Origin: Paramecium octaurelia
Taxonomy: Eukaryota; Ciliophora; Oligohymenophorea; Peniculida; Parameciidae
DNA: 64,000 bases
NCBI GenBank assembly: GCA_905182995.1
Contig: CAJJDP010000063.1
Coordinates: forward strand, 3,846 to 67,845
Direction of reading: 5' to 3'
Part shown: in pieces, positions 35,166 through 46,426 of the stretch
How positions within the stretch are numbered: the first letter of the stretch is position 1
How the letters are laid out: each line of letters opens with the position of its first letter
Position numbers and translations under genes: made by a program
Notes under the pieces: model-generated
The model's database searches: none
What the model saw: only the letters and a program-made list of their open reading frames with translations
What the model was told of the DNA's origin: nothing

Positions 35166-36542
35166 TCATCCAGATGTCTAGTTATACAATAATAGCATAC
35201 TTCCATTTTCAGAACCCAAAATAATCATTTCATCAATAACACATGAATTCCAGGGATTAAGTCTATCTTCTGGAAATTTAATTTTTTTAGTTTGTCTAAA
35301 GTTTTAGAGATTCCAGAAAGTGATTTCTGTGCCAAACCCAATAATCTCATTATCAATGATATTCATAGCATATTAGGGTTCTTTGGTATTGATTTATTTG
35401 ATGGGTTCACTCTTATCATATTTCCAGACAAAAATATAATTGTTTCTTTATGATTTTTTGTTCTTATCCCACCAAAGACTAGAACAGAATTGCTATTTAT
35501 CATTGATGATGCACAAGGGTCCATAAGTCTTGGCTTGGATTTCATATTTAATGAGTTATCCATTATCTAGTTTCCATCGATTTATATAATTAACGGGACT
35601 TAATTAATTAAAATTATTGGATGCGAATACAGAATTAGATTGTTTGCAATAATACAGTTTACTAGGTGTGCTTTGTGATTCTTGGAACTCGAGTAAGTTG
35701 GCTACAAATTTTCCATTTACAAAATCAAATAATCTTAAATTTCTCACGTAAGCCAGGACAATTTAAGTGGAGTTGACAGCGATGGAATCATAGACTCCAT
35801 TTTTCATTTCAACAATTTATTAATGAACATATTTTTTGATTGGATCATAAATGATGAAGGGATGAAATTCTCCAGCTGCTATGCCTATAAATTTATCATT
35901 TAACCAGGTGATGCTGTACAATCTTTTGAACTTGAAATTTGTTGGTATTTCAAAATTCTGTGTTAATTCTATGTTTTTGCTATTGATATCAATTAAAGGC
36001 AATTATTGAATTAACGACTCATCCTTTTTAGAAAATAATATTCTTATCTTCTCGAATTTGTTCTTTGACTTTTGATCTTAAATTTCAAGTGTATCAGATT
36101 AATTTGGCTGAAATTATTCTTGACATTTTTTGACCATATTGTACACATTACACACCTCATTCAATTTCTCTTTGATCAATTGTATGTGATTCCGAGTTAT
36201 ATAAAAGTCCAATAATTGGGCGAAGTATTTGTCGTCTTTGTTTTATAAAATCTCGATCATGCTGTGTATTTGCTTTTTTGGAGATTCAAAAGTGAGTCTT
36301 TCATAAATGGAACCCAATTGTTAAGTGAGACTGGAAATGGCATTGGGCAATTAATCAAATAAAATTTGAGAGAACTTCGTTAAAAGTGGAAGTGTCTTGG
36401 AAATGAAATCTGATAATTCAACTTTTTAAACAAATTTGTGAGACTCTATACAATCAATGTCGTAACACAAGTCACACACCTCTTTAATGTCAGATCTTTC
36501 GAGAAGGTAACCCACCTTTTAATGACTGCAATTGTTTATCAT
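35166..36542 (-). CDS. B-box-like / beta-propeller-like unknown protein
   Basis: 458 residues, intronless. The N-terminus has Cys/His spacing reminiscent of a truncated B-box (MINNCSHQK, then VCDLCYDIDCIESHKF). Residues 50-200 are helical. The C-terminal 260 residues consist of short beta-rich phrases (LYSITWLNDKFIGIAAGE, YDSIAVNSTQIVLAYVRNLRLFDF, NYIFVWKYD, EIIGFGTEITFWNL, MIILGSENGSMLLLY) that look like six or so degenerate WD-like blades. Ciliates have many such B-box/WD proteins of unknown role. It lies 26 bp downstream of the Yip1-family gene on the same strand. Confidence 0.75.
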
Positions 36543-36568
36543 AAATATTATAATAGTATTATTATTTT

Positions 36569-37439
36569 TCAATTAGCGCCCAAAATATGTGGTAGTAAAT
36601 GAGTAGTCGTTCTTTTTTTAACTAATCCCAATTGCTCATAATTGATTGAACTGAAGAAATAGAATTTGTACAAAATCATTATAGTGATCTGAACAACTGC
36701 AACAAGTCCGACAATCATATATTTCTTTTCTTTGGGCAAATACTTTAGTTCCTAATTAAAATTCGAAGTCAAAAATGAAGTCTGAGCAAACAACACATAG
36801 ACCAACAGCATCCATTGTATTGCCTATAGATATTTAATGCATTGATTTTACAGGATTGGGAATCGAATTGAGCAGTGAAATGGGAATCATGACAACAGCT
36901 GAATAGCCATAAATTGTTAAGCAATGCAAAAGAGTTAGCCGATCTTGTGACACGCATTTAAGAGCCACTCTGTATATCATGGGGACGATGAGAGTTTTGA
37001 GATACATGAATATGGTAAGGATGGGTACGATTTGAAATTGATATTCGAAATGCTCCCCTGGTTGTAATTGCATGTATTTGATGATATTGACTGACAATGC
37101 TGTGGTGAAGATCAACGTATTTAAAATCCAGAATGGTCCATACAATTCTGGTATTCCTCCGCCGATATCGAAAAAGGTCCCAGAGAAGGGGTTGAATGCA
37201 TTGACAACCTTTGCAATGACCAATTCAGTTGTGACGTCGAAGTATTCACGGTAATACCTTAATATATAACATGGAAGGTGGGAGTACTCAATGGTGAATA
37301 AATTGCAGAACTTCTGATAGCAAGTCTGATCGTCTGGGTCTTCCATCTTCATCTGTCGAATTCTATTCTGAATCTATGAATCTGTCATTTGGAGGGAGGG
37401 TTGGAGGATTGAGACATCTTGATTTAAGTTATCTAACAT
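36569..37439 (-). CDS. Yip1-domain Golgi membrane protein (YIPF1/2-like)
   Basis: 280 residues, two exons (28-nt intron). A polar 40-residue leader precedes YREYFDVTTELVIAKVVNAFNPF and DIGGGIPELYGPFWILNTLIF, then several membrane segments (IFTTALSVNII, IVPILTIFMYL, CLTIYGYSAVVMIPISLL, WMLLVYVLFAQTSFL, YMIVGLVAVVQITIMILY). LYGPFWI and CLTIYGYS are typical YIP1 phrases. YIPF proteins reside in Golgi and ER membranes and interact with Rab GTPases. Stop and next start on the minus strand are 26 bp apart. Confidence 0.9.
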
Positions 37440-37540
37440 ATAATTTAATTTAATAAGTTATGAGTGTAGTGTATTATAATTTCTATCAAATCGAAATTCG
37501 ACATTATGTATGATTAAATTTATTTTTATTTAAAGAGCAA

Positions 37541-38957
37541 ATGTACTATCCTTATGAAATTCAAGAATCGGAGGAGAACGGTTCAGATGTGTTTTCGTAT
37601 GCGGATTAGTCAGAAAGAGTTGCCAATTCCTCTCAAAGAAGTCTTTCTGATTCTTAAGCTCGATAGGAGATGTTTGAGGATTCAGCTGGTTCATATTCAG
37701 ATAATGAAGACTAATACTAAGATGTATAGTTAATAGATCAAAGCAGAATAGTAAATTTGTAAGAGGTCAAAGTATTTTTGGATGAAGTTATTTGTCCAAT
37801 ATGTTTTCACATAATAATTGACCCCAAGATTTGCAAAGAATGTGATCAAGCATTTTGTAGCAATTGCATAGAGAGATGGTACTTTAATGTTGAGAAATAT
37901 TTTAGGTTCCAAAAAAGTGTGAATCAATAATGTCCATGCTGTAGAAAAGGAGTTAATAAAAGGAACGAGTGTGTGTATGGGAAAGTGCCAAAAGTAATGC
38001 TCAACTTATTAAGTAAATTGATGTTAACTTGCAGATATAGTGTATTTATTTATTTAAAAATAAGTCAGAAGGATGTGAAGAAATTATTTCTTATGACTTT
38101 CGTGAAAAACATGAGAATCAGTATTGTTAATTCTAGGAATAGACTTGTAAGAATTTCGGTTGTTACGAGACAATGTATCGCAAAGATTTTGAAGACCATC
38201 AATTGGAATGTAAATATGGCATAGTTTATTGCAAATATTGTTCAAAGGATAAGCTTAGAATGGATATAGAATTGCATGTATAAATGAAAATCTAATCTAG
38301 TTACAAGAATGTGATTGTAGACCGATATTATGTGAATGGTGTCAAGAAAAGTTTTAGCATATAGAAATTGATGACCATATTAAGCAGTGTGAATTTAAGG
38401 ACATTATTTGTGAATATTGTAAGAGGATATACAAACAGTATGACATGGAATAACATACTCCCATTAATTGTTTGAAAAGTCTTTATAAGAGTTCTCTTGA
38501 ATTGAGTTAGCAAAAAGATGAAAAAATATTATAATTGCAAAGATAAATTGAGTTATTAAAGCATACCAAATCTATGGAATAGTCTGATCTAAATTAATCC
38601 ACAGATGAAATTTTGAGTGAAAAATATAAATAAGATTTTGAAGTTGATGTTGAAGAAGTCATTGAAGAAGACATTCAAATTGAAGATAGCGAATAAGAGC
38701 AATTTCAATAAAATGATGGATGTTATGAGAAATAAAACAACTCTGATTAGAAATCTGAAAATCTATCTGATGATGACAATCAAGACTAACAAAATACGGA
38801 TGAGTAACTAGATTTTGCTGAAATACCTTCAATCTAAGAAATCAAGATGAGAGGCTTATTTACTTCATTCTTAGAAAAATTCACTGACAACAAATTTAAA
38901 GATCTTTGGGATTGGTCTGAAGATGAATTAAATTAGGTGATTGATTGGCTTAAATGA
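37541..38957 (+). CDS. RING and TRAF-type zinc-finger E3 ligase candidate
   Basis: 447 residues, four exons (27, 23, 23 nt introns). An acidic Ser-rich leader is followed by a RING finger (CPICFHIIIDPKICKECDQAFCSNCIERW...CPCCRKG). Next come TRAF-type fingers (CKYGIVYCKYCSKDKLRMDIELH; CDCRPILCEWCQEKFQHIEIDDH; CEFKDIICEYCKRIY), a coiled coil and an acidic Gln/Asp/Glu tail. The architecture suggests a ubiquitin ligase. The 27-nt intron (37879-37905) is stop-free and a multiple of three; retention would insert nine residues inside the RING loop. Confidence 0.9.
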
Positions 38958-39000
38958 AATACATATATATATATATATTTAATATTAAATGATGATTTTT

Positions 39001-39240
39001 TCAACATATGATGCCAGTAAATGCTTATAAGCACCCCACTCCTTTTTAGCAATGATCATCGCTTCTACAACATACATAAGTGTTTGTTCTAATTTCACAA
39101 TATGAACCTCCCTTCACTTCGCAATCACTGCAGTTCTCCTTCCCTAAAAATGTATGAATTTTAGCTTATGATTCTTGTCCCACTAAATTAGGTTCGGCTA
39201 ACACTAACGATATTAAGAACAAGGCAATTATGACTTTCAT
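39001..39240 (-). CDS. Secreted eight-cysteine mini-protein
   Basis: 79 residues, single exon. A clear signal peptide (MKVIIALFLISLVLA) is followed by a mature part of about 60 residues with eight cysteines: NCSDC, SYC, VCC, DHC, VGC and a terminal IIC. The even number and spacing suggest four disulfides. No family is recognised. Candidates include a pheromone-like, surface or defensive secreted peptide, all speculative. The frame is intact from ATG to TGA. It converges on the RING-TRAF gene, 43 bp apart. Confidence 0.75.
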
Positions 39241-39565
39241 GATATAAGTCGTTTTTCTAATAATTAAAATAATATTAAGTTTGCTTAGAAATCTAATATT
39301 ATTTCTACACTATTTTCATTCTAATACTACTCTTCCTTAATTGAAGTAAATCTCCAACTTAATTTACACTCTCTAACTTAACCACCCTCTGTCCAGCCCC
39401 TTCTTTAGTCACTGTTATTTGTCTCAAATTTGTTAAACAACATTCCATCTAACAAATATTAATGAAGTTTATCGAATCATCTCTATTTTTATGTGATTTT
39501 CATCATATAATTGTATTATCTTTTTAAATCTAATCAAAAGATGAAACATAAAATATCAAATAAAT
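39241..39565. other. Divergent intergenic region
   Basis: About 325 bp between the secreted mini-protein and the next plus-strand gene. It is unusually pyrimidine-rich on the plus strand at 39300-39470. No coding frame or repeat is evident; it presumably contains both promoters. Confidence 0.5.
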
Positions 39566-40750
39566 ATGATATCAGATTAATTACGATAAGTGCTATCCAA
39601 TAATACCCCAAACATTATAGGACCGCAACTCTCTCGAAAAACTATTCTTTTAAAAAAAAAGAATAAGAAAATATGTAACAATACGCTGAATCAACTGCCT
39701 CAAAAAGGAAATTAAGATGCTTCATAAAAAGATGATAAATCGTAGAAAACAGATAAAACTGAGACAATCACAATGAAGTCCAATAGTAATATTGGCTCTT
39801 AGACCTCGAATTCCATTCCTTGTATTTCTTAGGATGCATTTGATGGCATTGAAATCCCCCCCACTGATCCAATTTGGTTGGAAATCATCCCACAAGAATT
39901 ATTGCTAGAAACCACAGTCGAGAAATTATTGGAAGATAACAAGGATTACTTCTATAACTTATTAGGATTATACTTACAGGAACGGGCTATTGGAGACTTG
40001 AATATGTCACGCTTTGTTTTACCCTAAAAGTTTTAAACACAATACTCGAAAGATTTCACCTTGAAATCTGTGGATCGAAAGATTGGCATAGACTCCAGGA
40101 TATATGAAGATTATAAATAATACAGTTCGCAAAATTAAAATACTACTACTTACAAATAGTATTATTAGAAACCAATACCAAATGACATTATCCAATCATT
40201 CAAGCCCACCTCAGAACGAAGTGTCCTTGCCTTGGCTGCATTAACCACCTATAAAGTGTTCATTAATTATGTAATCTTTAGGCTAATCATATCAACTTTA
40301 AACAACCAGAAATACCAGAAATTATGAAGGCACCAAGCAATTCCACAACAGGAAAATTGCAATTGAATGGAAACTCCAATTACAATCTAGACTATAAATG
40401 GCATCAGCATTACGAACGATTACCCAATTTCAAAAATAGTTATTCCAAATTGTACAATCAATTGATTATGATAGGAATCCAATTTCCAATTCAGATATCT
40501 TCTTTACCAAATAACGAGCATCCATCGACTATTACCCATTGAGTCCATAACCTAAAGCCTCCCAAGTGCTTACAACACCTTCCTTCTAAGGTTAATTCAT
40601 GACTACATTCAAACAGTATCGAATACTTTTTTATCTTCAAGCGATTTTTAATAAATTGACAAGGAACTGATCACTCCAAAAATGAGGAATTGGAAATTAA
40701 ATATGGTGAATAAAATAAATTCAGTTAGGGAAAGATAAATTTAATAGTGA
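39566..40750 (+). CDS. Unknown low-complexity protein
   Basis: 369 residues, four exons (26, 23, 26 nt introns). A lysine-rich leader with a run of nine A in the DNA is followed by IPPTDPIWLEIIPQELLLETTVEKLLEDNKDYFYNLLGLYLQERAI, a helical segment near 100-150, then Ser/Asn/Gln/Pro-rich sequence with motifs such as YYPLSPQPKASQVLTTPSF. It resembles disordered RNA-regulatory proteins only in composition. The last intron is placed because it gives a shorter, polar end rather than a hydrophobic run-on. Confidence 0.7.
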
Positions 40751-40941
40751 AAAAAAAGTATAGATTTGTTTTAAGTTTAACTATTATTATATATAAATTA
40801 TCAATTGAATAACCACGTCAGACTTGTTCATTGGCCATTGCAATATTTGGGAGGAATGGAAATGGACGAATCATCAATCATCATTCTGACTTTATTTGTA
40901 AGTTATCCTTACTTTTATAAAAATATTATAATATAAATTAT

Positions 40942-43780
40942 ATGAGTTATTTAGCTTAATCAAGTCGATTAACTGCTCTACTAATAAGTCTGAAAAATAA
41001 AAAATTAATAACACCTGATCAATATACTCGTCTTTGTGATTATGCCATCAATGATAATGCTGAATTGAAATAACTATTTGTGGATTATGAGAAGGGTTTG
41101 TCTTAAAATGATTTTCTATCGGGAGTTTCAATCATACTCAACAATAGAAATGGATGCGAACATATAATTAAATCATATTTGTACTTTCATTTTCAATTAA
41201 TTTAGTGAATCTGTTGTCAGTGTCAATTCGTAATTGAAAGGGAAAATTAAGGAATTTTATAGAGACATCAAGGTATTTCCAATTTGATATCAATTATTTT
41301 AGACCAACATGAACGAAATTTATGAAGAATGCTTTAAAGCACAACATTATTTGCAAGAAGTTAAAGATTTGATCAAAATAGTCTTAAAACAATTTTATGT
41401 GGAAGAATTTTATTTGATCCAATTTGAAGAAGGACATTAATGTGTTATTCTGACAAATAATTTCGATTTCAGATTCTTTAAGGAAGAATACAAAATTAGT
41501 TCTTGGGCACACAAATAAAATGCTCATCAACTAAACAACACCCAAACTGAACATCATGCTTTACTGAAAACTCACAATCTCCCAAAATAGTACATCATCT
41601 CATAACATGCTGTCCTATTTTTGACTTTTAGTGAAAATGTCAATAAAACCTATTCATAGTATTTCATGGCTACTTTTCTTTATGATAAATTTATCAGTTT
41701 GATTTACTAAGGTTATTAAATTGTAGGACTAAAGAAGATGTAATCCATTAGAACTGAAATTCTATAATTAGTCTCCAAAACAATTTTATTGTATAATTAT
41801 AAATTGATGTTTCAAATATTAGTCTAGATCATGCAATAGTTTAATTTGTCAAATTTATTGTGTCAGTTTGAAAAGGAATTGACCAAATAACAGACTGTTT
41901 CTAATTATTTATTAATATTGCTTTCAAGTGATCTTGATATCATTGGCATTGAATTAGAAGGCAAACTATCACTTCAATTAGTAGATAAAGTCAAGAGCAC
42001 TTTTAAAAAGTCAATAAAAAAATATAAGAAAAAATTGAAATCTAAAAAAGATCTATTAGAATCATTCTAACAGGTTACTTAACACAATGAAATGATCATG
42101 TGTTTATTCTTCAACAATTACCTTAACCTCTATTACATGACAGTTCAATGGAACCACGATCAGTTTGTGTATTTAATAGTAATATTATCAATCTAGTTCA
42201 AAATATAGTTTACCCAAAGAGATAAATTATGGAGATCCCATTTATAAAATATTTGATTAGAACCCTACTATTATTTAAAAAGTGAAAGAAATTATTGACT
42301 CTCCAAACGACCATTTGGAATTTAATGATGGCTTTTTTAAGTTCTCCTTAAAAATAGAAAGAGGATTTAAACAACAAATCAAATAAATATCCATTTTTTT
42401 ATTTAACATTTAAGTGAAAAGGTAAATAATTCATTCTCAATACCTAGACCCTTGGCTGAACTATTTAGGATATTTAGGAGCAAAGTGAAGATCTTACTTA
42501 CAATAAGAAAGGCGACCTTGGCCTTTAAATCTAAGCAATTGATGATGGAAAATCAATTTCTTAGACAATCAGCCTTAGTCATGTATCTTCCAGATTAGGA
42601 CAGGAATAGAATTACATAAACTCACAATCAAGATCATGATTAAGATTTAGAGAAATATCGAAGTTATACTATGAAATAGGCAACAAAAAAATTATAAACA
42701 TTCTTGAACAAGAAGGATGAAGAAGATAAAACAAATCCTGAACTTAGGAGAATTGCAATAGATCCAAATCTATAGTAAAAATTACTCGATTACGAATTTA
42801 ACCTACTCAACAAGAAAATGTATAAAAATAAATTCATCATTGCCTACAATTTATTTCACATGTGCGAATACACAAAGTAGTATCCTTTGCTGACAAAAGA
42901 ATTTATGAATTTCATAACAGTGTTGAAATATAAGTATAATAAAAAATCGAATCCATTTCACAACTTTACTCATGGAGTCAATGTTATGCATGGATGTTAT
43001 TTATTTGGCCATCATTAAAAGTTTGGCTGCTATTTTTCCGATTTGTAAAGATATGCTATGACCTTTGCTGGATTGTGTCATGATGTAGATCACTCTGGAA
43101 CTACTAATTTATTTTAGGTGAATGCTTAAACTAAACTTGCATTGCTATATAATGATAAGTCAGTTCTTGAAAATCATCATGTTGCAGTAACTTATAAATT
43201 ATTAGCACATAAACAATGCGACTTTTTTGGCTCCATACCAAAATAGGATAGAATAACCATAAGGAAATATGTTGTTAACAATATTTTGGCTACTGACAAT
43301 CAATATCACTTTAATCTGTTAAATGATATTGAAATTCGATTTGGATAATCTAAAGGAGATCCCAAGATATTTGGTACATCTACATAATAATACTTTAGAA
43401 ACTGAAGAAAATAAACTATTACTGAGTGGATTCTTAACACATGCAGCTGATTTCTTTGGTGCAGCGAAACAATATCAGGTGGCAAGAGCATGGAGTGAAA
43501 GATTAAGAAAGGAATTCTAAGCCTAAGTAATATTCTGAATTATCATCTAATTTAGTCCTAATTAGAGGATATCATTGGTATTGCTTAAACACCATATCTA
43601 CGCAATTTGGATAACGAAGTTTAGTATGCAAAAAATGAGGCTGGATTCTTAAAAGTTATTGTTAAACCAATTTATGAGTCTTTAAACAATTATTCAGATG
43701 GAGCTTTGTCACTTCAATTAGGAAATATTAACTTAAGTATTAAGAAATATGAAGAGATTATTGAATCAGCAAATTAATGA
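40942..43780 (+). CDS. Cyclic nucleotide phosphodiesterase with GAF-like region
   Basis: 891 residues, seven exons (25, 30, 28, 26, 25, 29 nt introns). The C-terminal 300 residues carry the HD-type PDE core: HNFTHGVNVMHG, FAGLCHDVDHSGTTN, LENHHVAVTYKLL, IRKYVVNNILATDNQYHF, FLTHAADF, then RLRKEF and TPYLRN near the end. The preceding region has a segment resembling a GAF domain (near 130-280), Lys-rich helices and a possible second regulatory region. PDEs hydrolyse cAMP or cGMP, which control ciliary beating in Paramecium. The 25-nt intron after PKIF resolves an apparent frameshift within the catalytic domain. Confidence 0.9.
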
Positions 43781-43832
43781 TCATAATTGTATATTTAATT
43801 ATATCAACATTCAGTATATATGTATTGCATTA

Positions 43833-44130
43833 TCAATTTAATTCACTATCTGATAAATCCGAACCATTCCCTGAAAATGCTTCCAATTTCTTATTCACCT
43901 CTTCCATCAAATCAATACTTTTATTAAAAGAATTACGACATTCTTCTATTGAAACCTTCTTAGTAGATTTGTTTTAACTAATGACGCTCTCTGAACATGA
44001 ACAACTCACTAAATCTAAATTATTATCTAATAATAAAGGAAATTTAAGTACTTTTATCCTACTCATTCATCGCTGCTTGTTCTTTTTATTCTTCAATCAA
44101 TTTCTCATTTCTAGACTAAAAACATCCCAT
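43833..44130 (-). CDS. Small acidic protein with MGC lipidation-type N-terminus
   Basis: 90 residues, two exons (25-nt intron). It begins MGCFQSRNEK, a typical dual N-myristoylation and palmitoylation start, followed by a charged helix (LIEEQKEQAAMNEQDK), a short Cys/Ser segment (VSCSCSES) and a C-terminal helix (CRNSFNKSIDLMEEVNKKLEAF). No domain is recognised; a membrane-anchored adaptor or flagellar-membrane role is speculative. It converges on the PDE gene, 52 bp between stops. Confidence 0.7.
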
Positions 44131-44393
44131 TTCAAAATATTTATAACAAATATCCTAATAAAATAAATAAGAATATCTAAAAACTATTTTTGTTCCTTTT
44201 AAATACCAATAACTGTTCTAAAATACATCTATAATCAAGAATTGATGCTTAAACCAACGATGTAACTAAGTGAATTTGAAAAAATTCAATAACTATTAGA
44301 ATAATTATATAAATAAGATGAAAAATTGCACTGCATTTCATGAATTTGATTGTGCAAGGCAATACTATAGATATCAGAAGAAAAGATATATGA

Positions 44394-45215
44394 ATAACAT
44401 TAACATATACATGGAAAATCGATAAATTCATTATTTATAATCTAAAAGGACGATAAATTATTCACATAGATAAAATTTAAACCATTTCAAAGTAATAAAG
44501 AAAAGTATTTGAAGTATCATTGTACAAGGGATTAAAGATAATATGTGAAGGTTCAAATTTCCTAATCCTACTAACAATTGCCCTATTTGAACAATACAGC
44601 TTTCTTCTGATCGATAATTATTTAAACATATATGTAAAAGACATAGCAGAAAACCTATACATACAATAAAGTTACTCCTATTCTGTATTATGCTTTAGTT
44701 TAAATGGTAATAAAATTGACCAGTTCTTAGAAAATAAAATAAATTCAGAAATTAGCTATAATACCATAGAAAATAATATGTTTGAAATTATCTTAGGCAT
44801 CTAATCATTAGATATGTTTAGAGTGATGAAAAATGTCAATTCGTTCTTAATTAGAAACTAAGTACTTTCAAACAACCACTATTGTTATAAATGTGATTAA
44901 TAATGTAAGTGCAAAAAAATTACAATTATTTGCAGAGCCCTCATTAAGAGTTATTGGTTATAATTTGAACAAGAGGAGATTTTTGTATTGAGGGTAGTAT
45001 AATTCAGCCAAGGGAAGACAGTGGGCTTTTAAGTAAATGATAATTTAGATAACAATTGGTAAAAATAAAAAAACAAAAAGAAATATATTTTTAGACATAG
45101 CTTCACTTTAGTGGCTCAAATAAAGAAAAGGTTCATTTTGCTAATCTAAATCATGCAGGGTGAAAACAATATATGGTTTTATGATTCCGTATAGCCTCAT
45201 TAGATATAAAAATGA
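44394..45215 (+). CDS. Orphan open frame with Cys-Lys cluster
   Basis: A 274-codon TGA-free frame with protein-like composition, including TIALFEQYSFLLIDNYLNIYVKDIAENL, a cysteine cluster YCYKCDQQCKCKK near 185 and FRHSFTLVAQIKKRF. There is no ATG at its beginning (it follows a TGA), so a 5' exon or earlier frame is needed. Candidate upstream exons at 44247-44390 are in other frames, and an intron joining them was not found. It may be a real gene with an unresolved 5' end or a decaying copy. No family is recognised. Confidence 0.4.
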
Positions 45216-45390
45216 TTATAATTAATTCATAAGACTATGGTATTAGTGTTTAAATAGAACAGTATTGTGTTTGATTCTTTGGTTTTATGTAATATATTTA
45301 TATATACATCTTGATGCGGTGCTCTCTTTGATAATATTAAATTGTGAAACACATAATTTTAAATCTAATTTAAAAAATCCAAAGATTTTT

Positions 45391-46371
45391 ATGAAGGTAA
45401 CATATACAAAATATGCTTTGTTTAGTTCAATATTTCCTATCCCTTAACTGGTGCTTAAAAGACAGTCGAAATTGATGATGACAAGAAATGGTAATAATTT
45501 CTATGGAATTCCTTAGCTCAATCTTCTTTGACAAGAGAATGGGACAAGTTGTGGAAGCAGACAACTTGGGTGATGAGTACAAAGGATATGTGTTCAAGAT
45601 TACAGGTGGTAACGACAAACAAGGTTTCCCAATGAGACAAGGTGTCCTCTTCAAGGGAAGAGTCAGAATTCTCATGAGAAAGGGACACAAGGGTTACAGA
45701 CCTAGAAAGGATGGAGAGATGAAGAGAAAATCAATTAGAGGATGCATTGTCGGTTAAGATATCAGAGTCCTTGCCTTACAAGTTGTTAAAAAGGGAGCCA
45801 ATGAAATCGCTGGACTTACAGATCAAAACGTCCCAAGAAGATTGGGTCCAAAGAGATTGACCAAATTAAGAAGATTGTTTGGATTCAAAAAAGCAGACGG
45901 TGTTGCTATTGTCTAAAAGAATCTCATCAGAAGAACATGGACCACAAAGGATGGAAAGAAGAGATAGAAGGCTCCAAAGATCCAAAGACTTGTTACTGAA
46001 TCAAGATTGAGAAGAAAGACCATTCAAAAGAAGTCAGAATAAGCCAGAAGAACCAAAGCCAAATAAGCTTTGGAAGCATATAAAAAATTAGCTCATGATG
46101 TTCACGAAGCTCACAAGAAACACAGAAAAGCATCATCTGAAATCAAGGAAAAGGTTAAAGAATAACCAAAGGTAAATCACTAACATCAAATTTTAAGGCT
46201 AAGGATACCAAGGCTACAACCAAACCAGCATAAGGTGGAAAATAAGCCACTCAAACTAAAGCTTAAGCTCCAGTCAAGGCTGCAGCTCCAGCAAAAACAA
46301 CAGCTCCAGCTAAGACAGCCCCATAACCAACTCAAAAAGCTCCAACCACCACCACCAAAGCCAAGAAATGA
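45391..46371 (+). CDS. RPS6: 40S ribosomal protein eS6
   Basis: 299 residues, four exons (29, 26, 26 nt introns), with the first intron right after MK. The sequence is canonical eS6: [68 protein letters not shown]-type segment (here [19 protein letters not shown]) and [17 protein letters not shown]. After the basic helix the C-terminus diverges into about 50 residues of Ala/Pro/Lys/Thr-rich repeats (KAPAK-like) without a canonical RRxSSxR S6-kinase cluster. Codon use is more GC-rich than its neighbours, typical of high expression. Start and exon junctions agree with conserved eS6 sequence. Confidence 0.97.
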
Positions 46372-46426
46372 AAATGATATTATAAATAAAGTACATTACA
46401 TAAAAAAATTAAAATTCAATAAAATA

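Noticed and set aside
43323-43520. Apparent frameshift inside the phosphodiesterase catalytic domain (a second frame encodes LLLSGFLTHAADF).
   Set aside because: A standard 25-nt intron after PKIF joins the two frames exactly and keeps the conserved PDE order, so no frameshift is needed.
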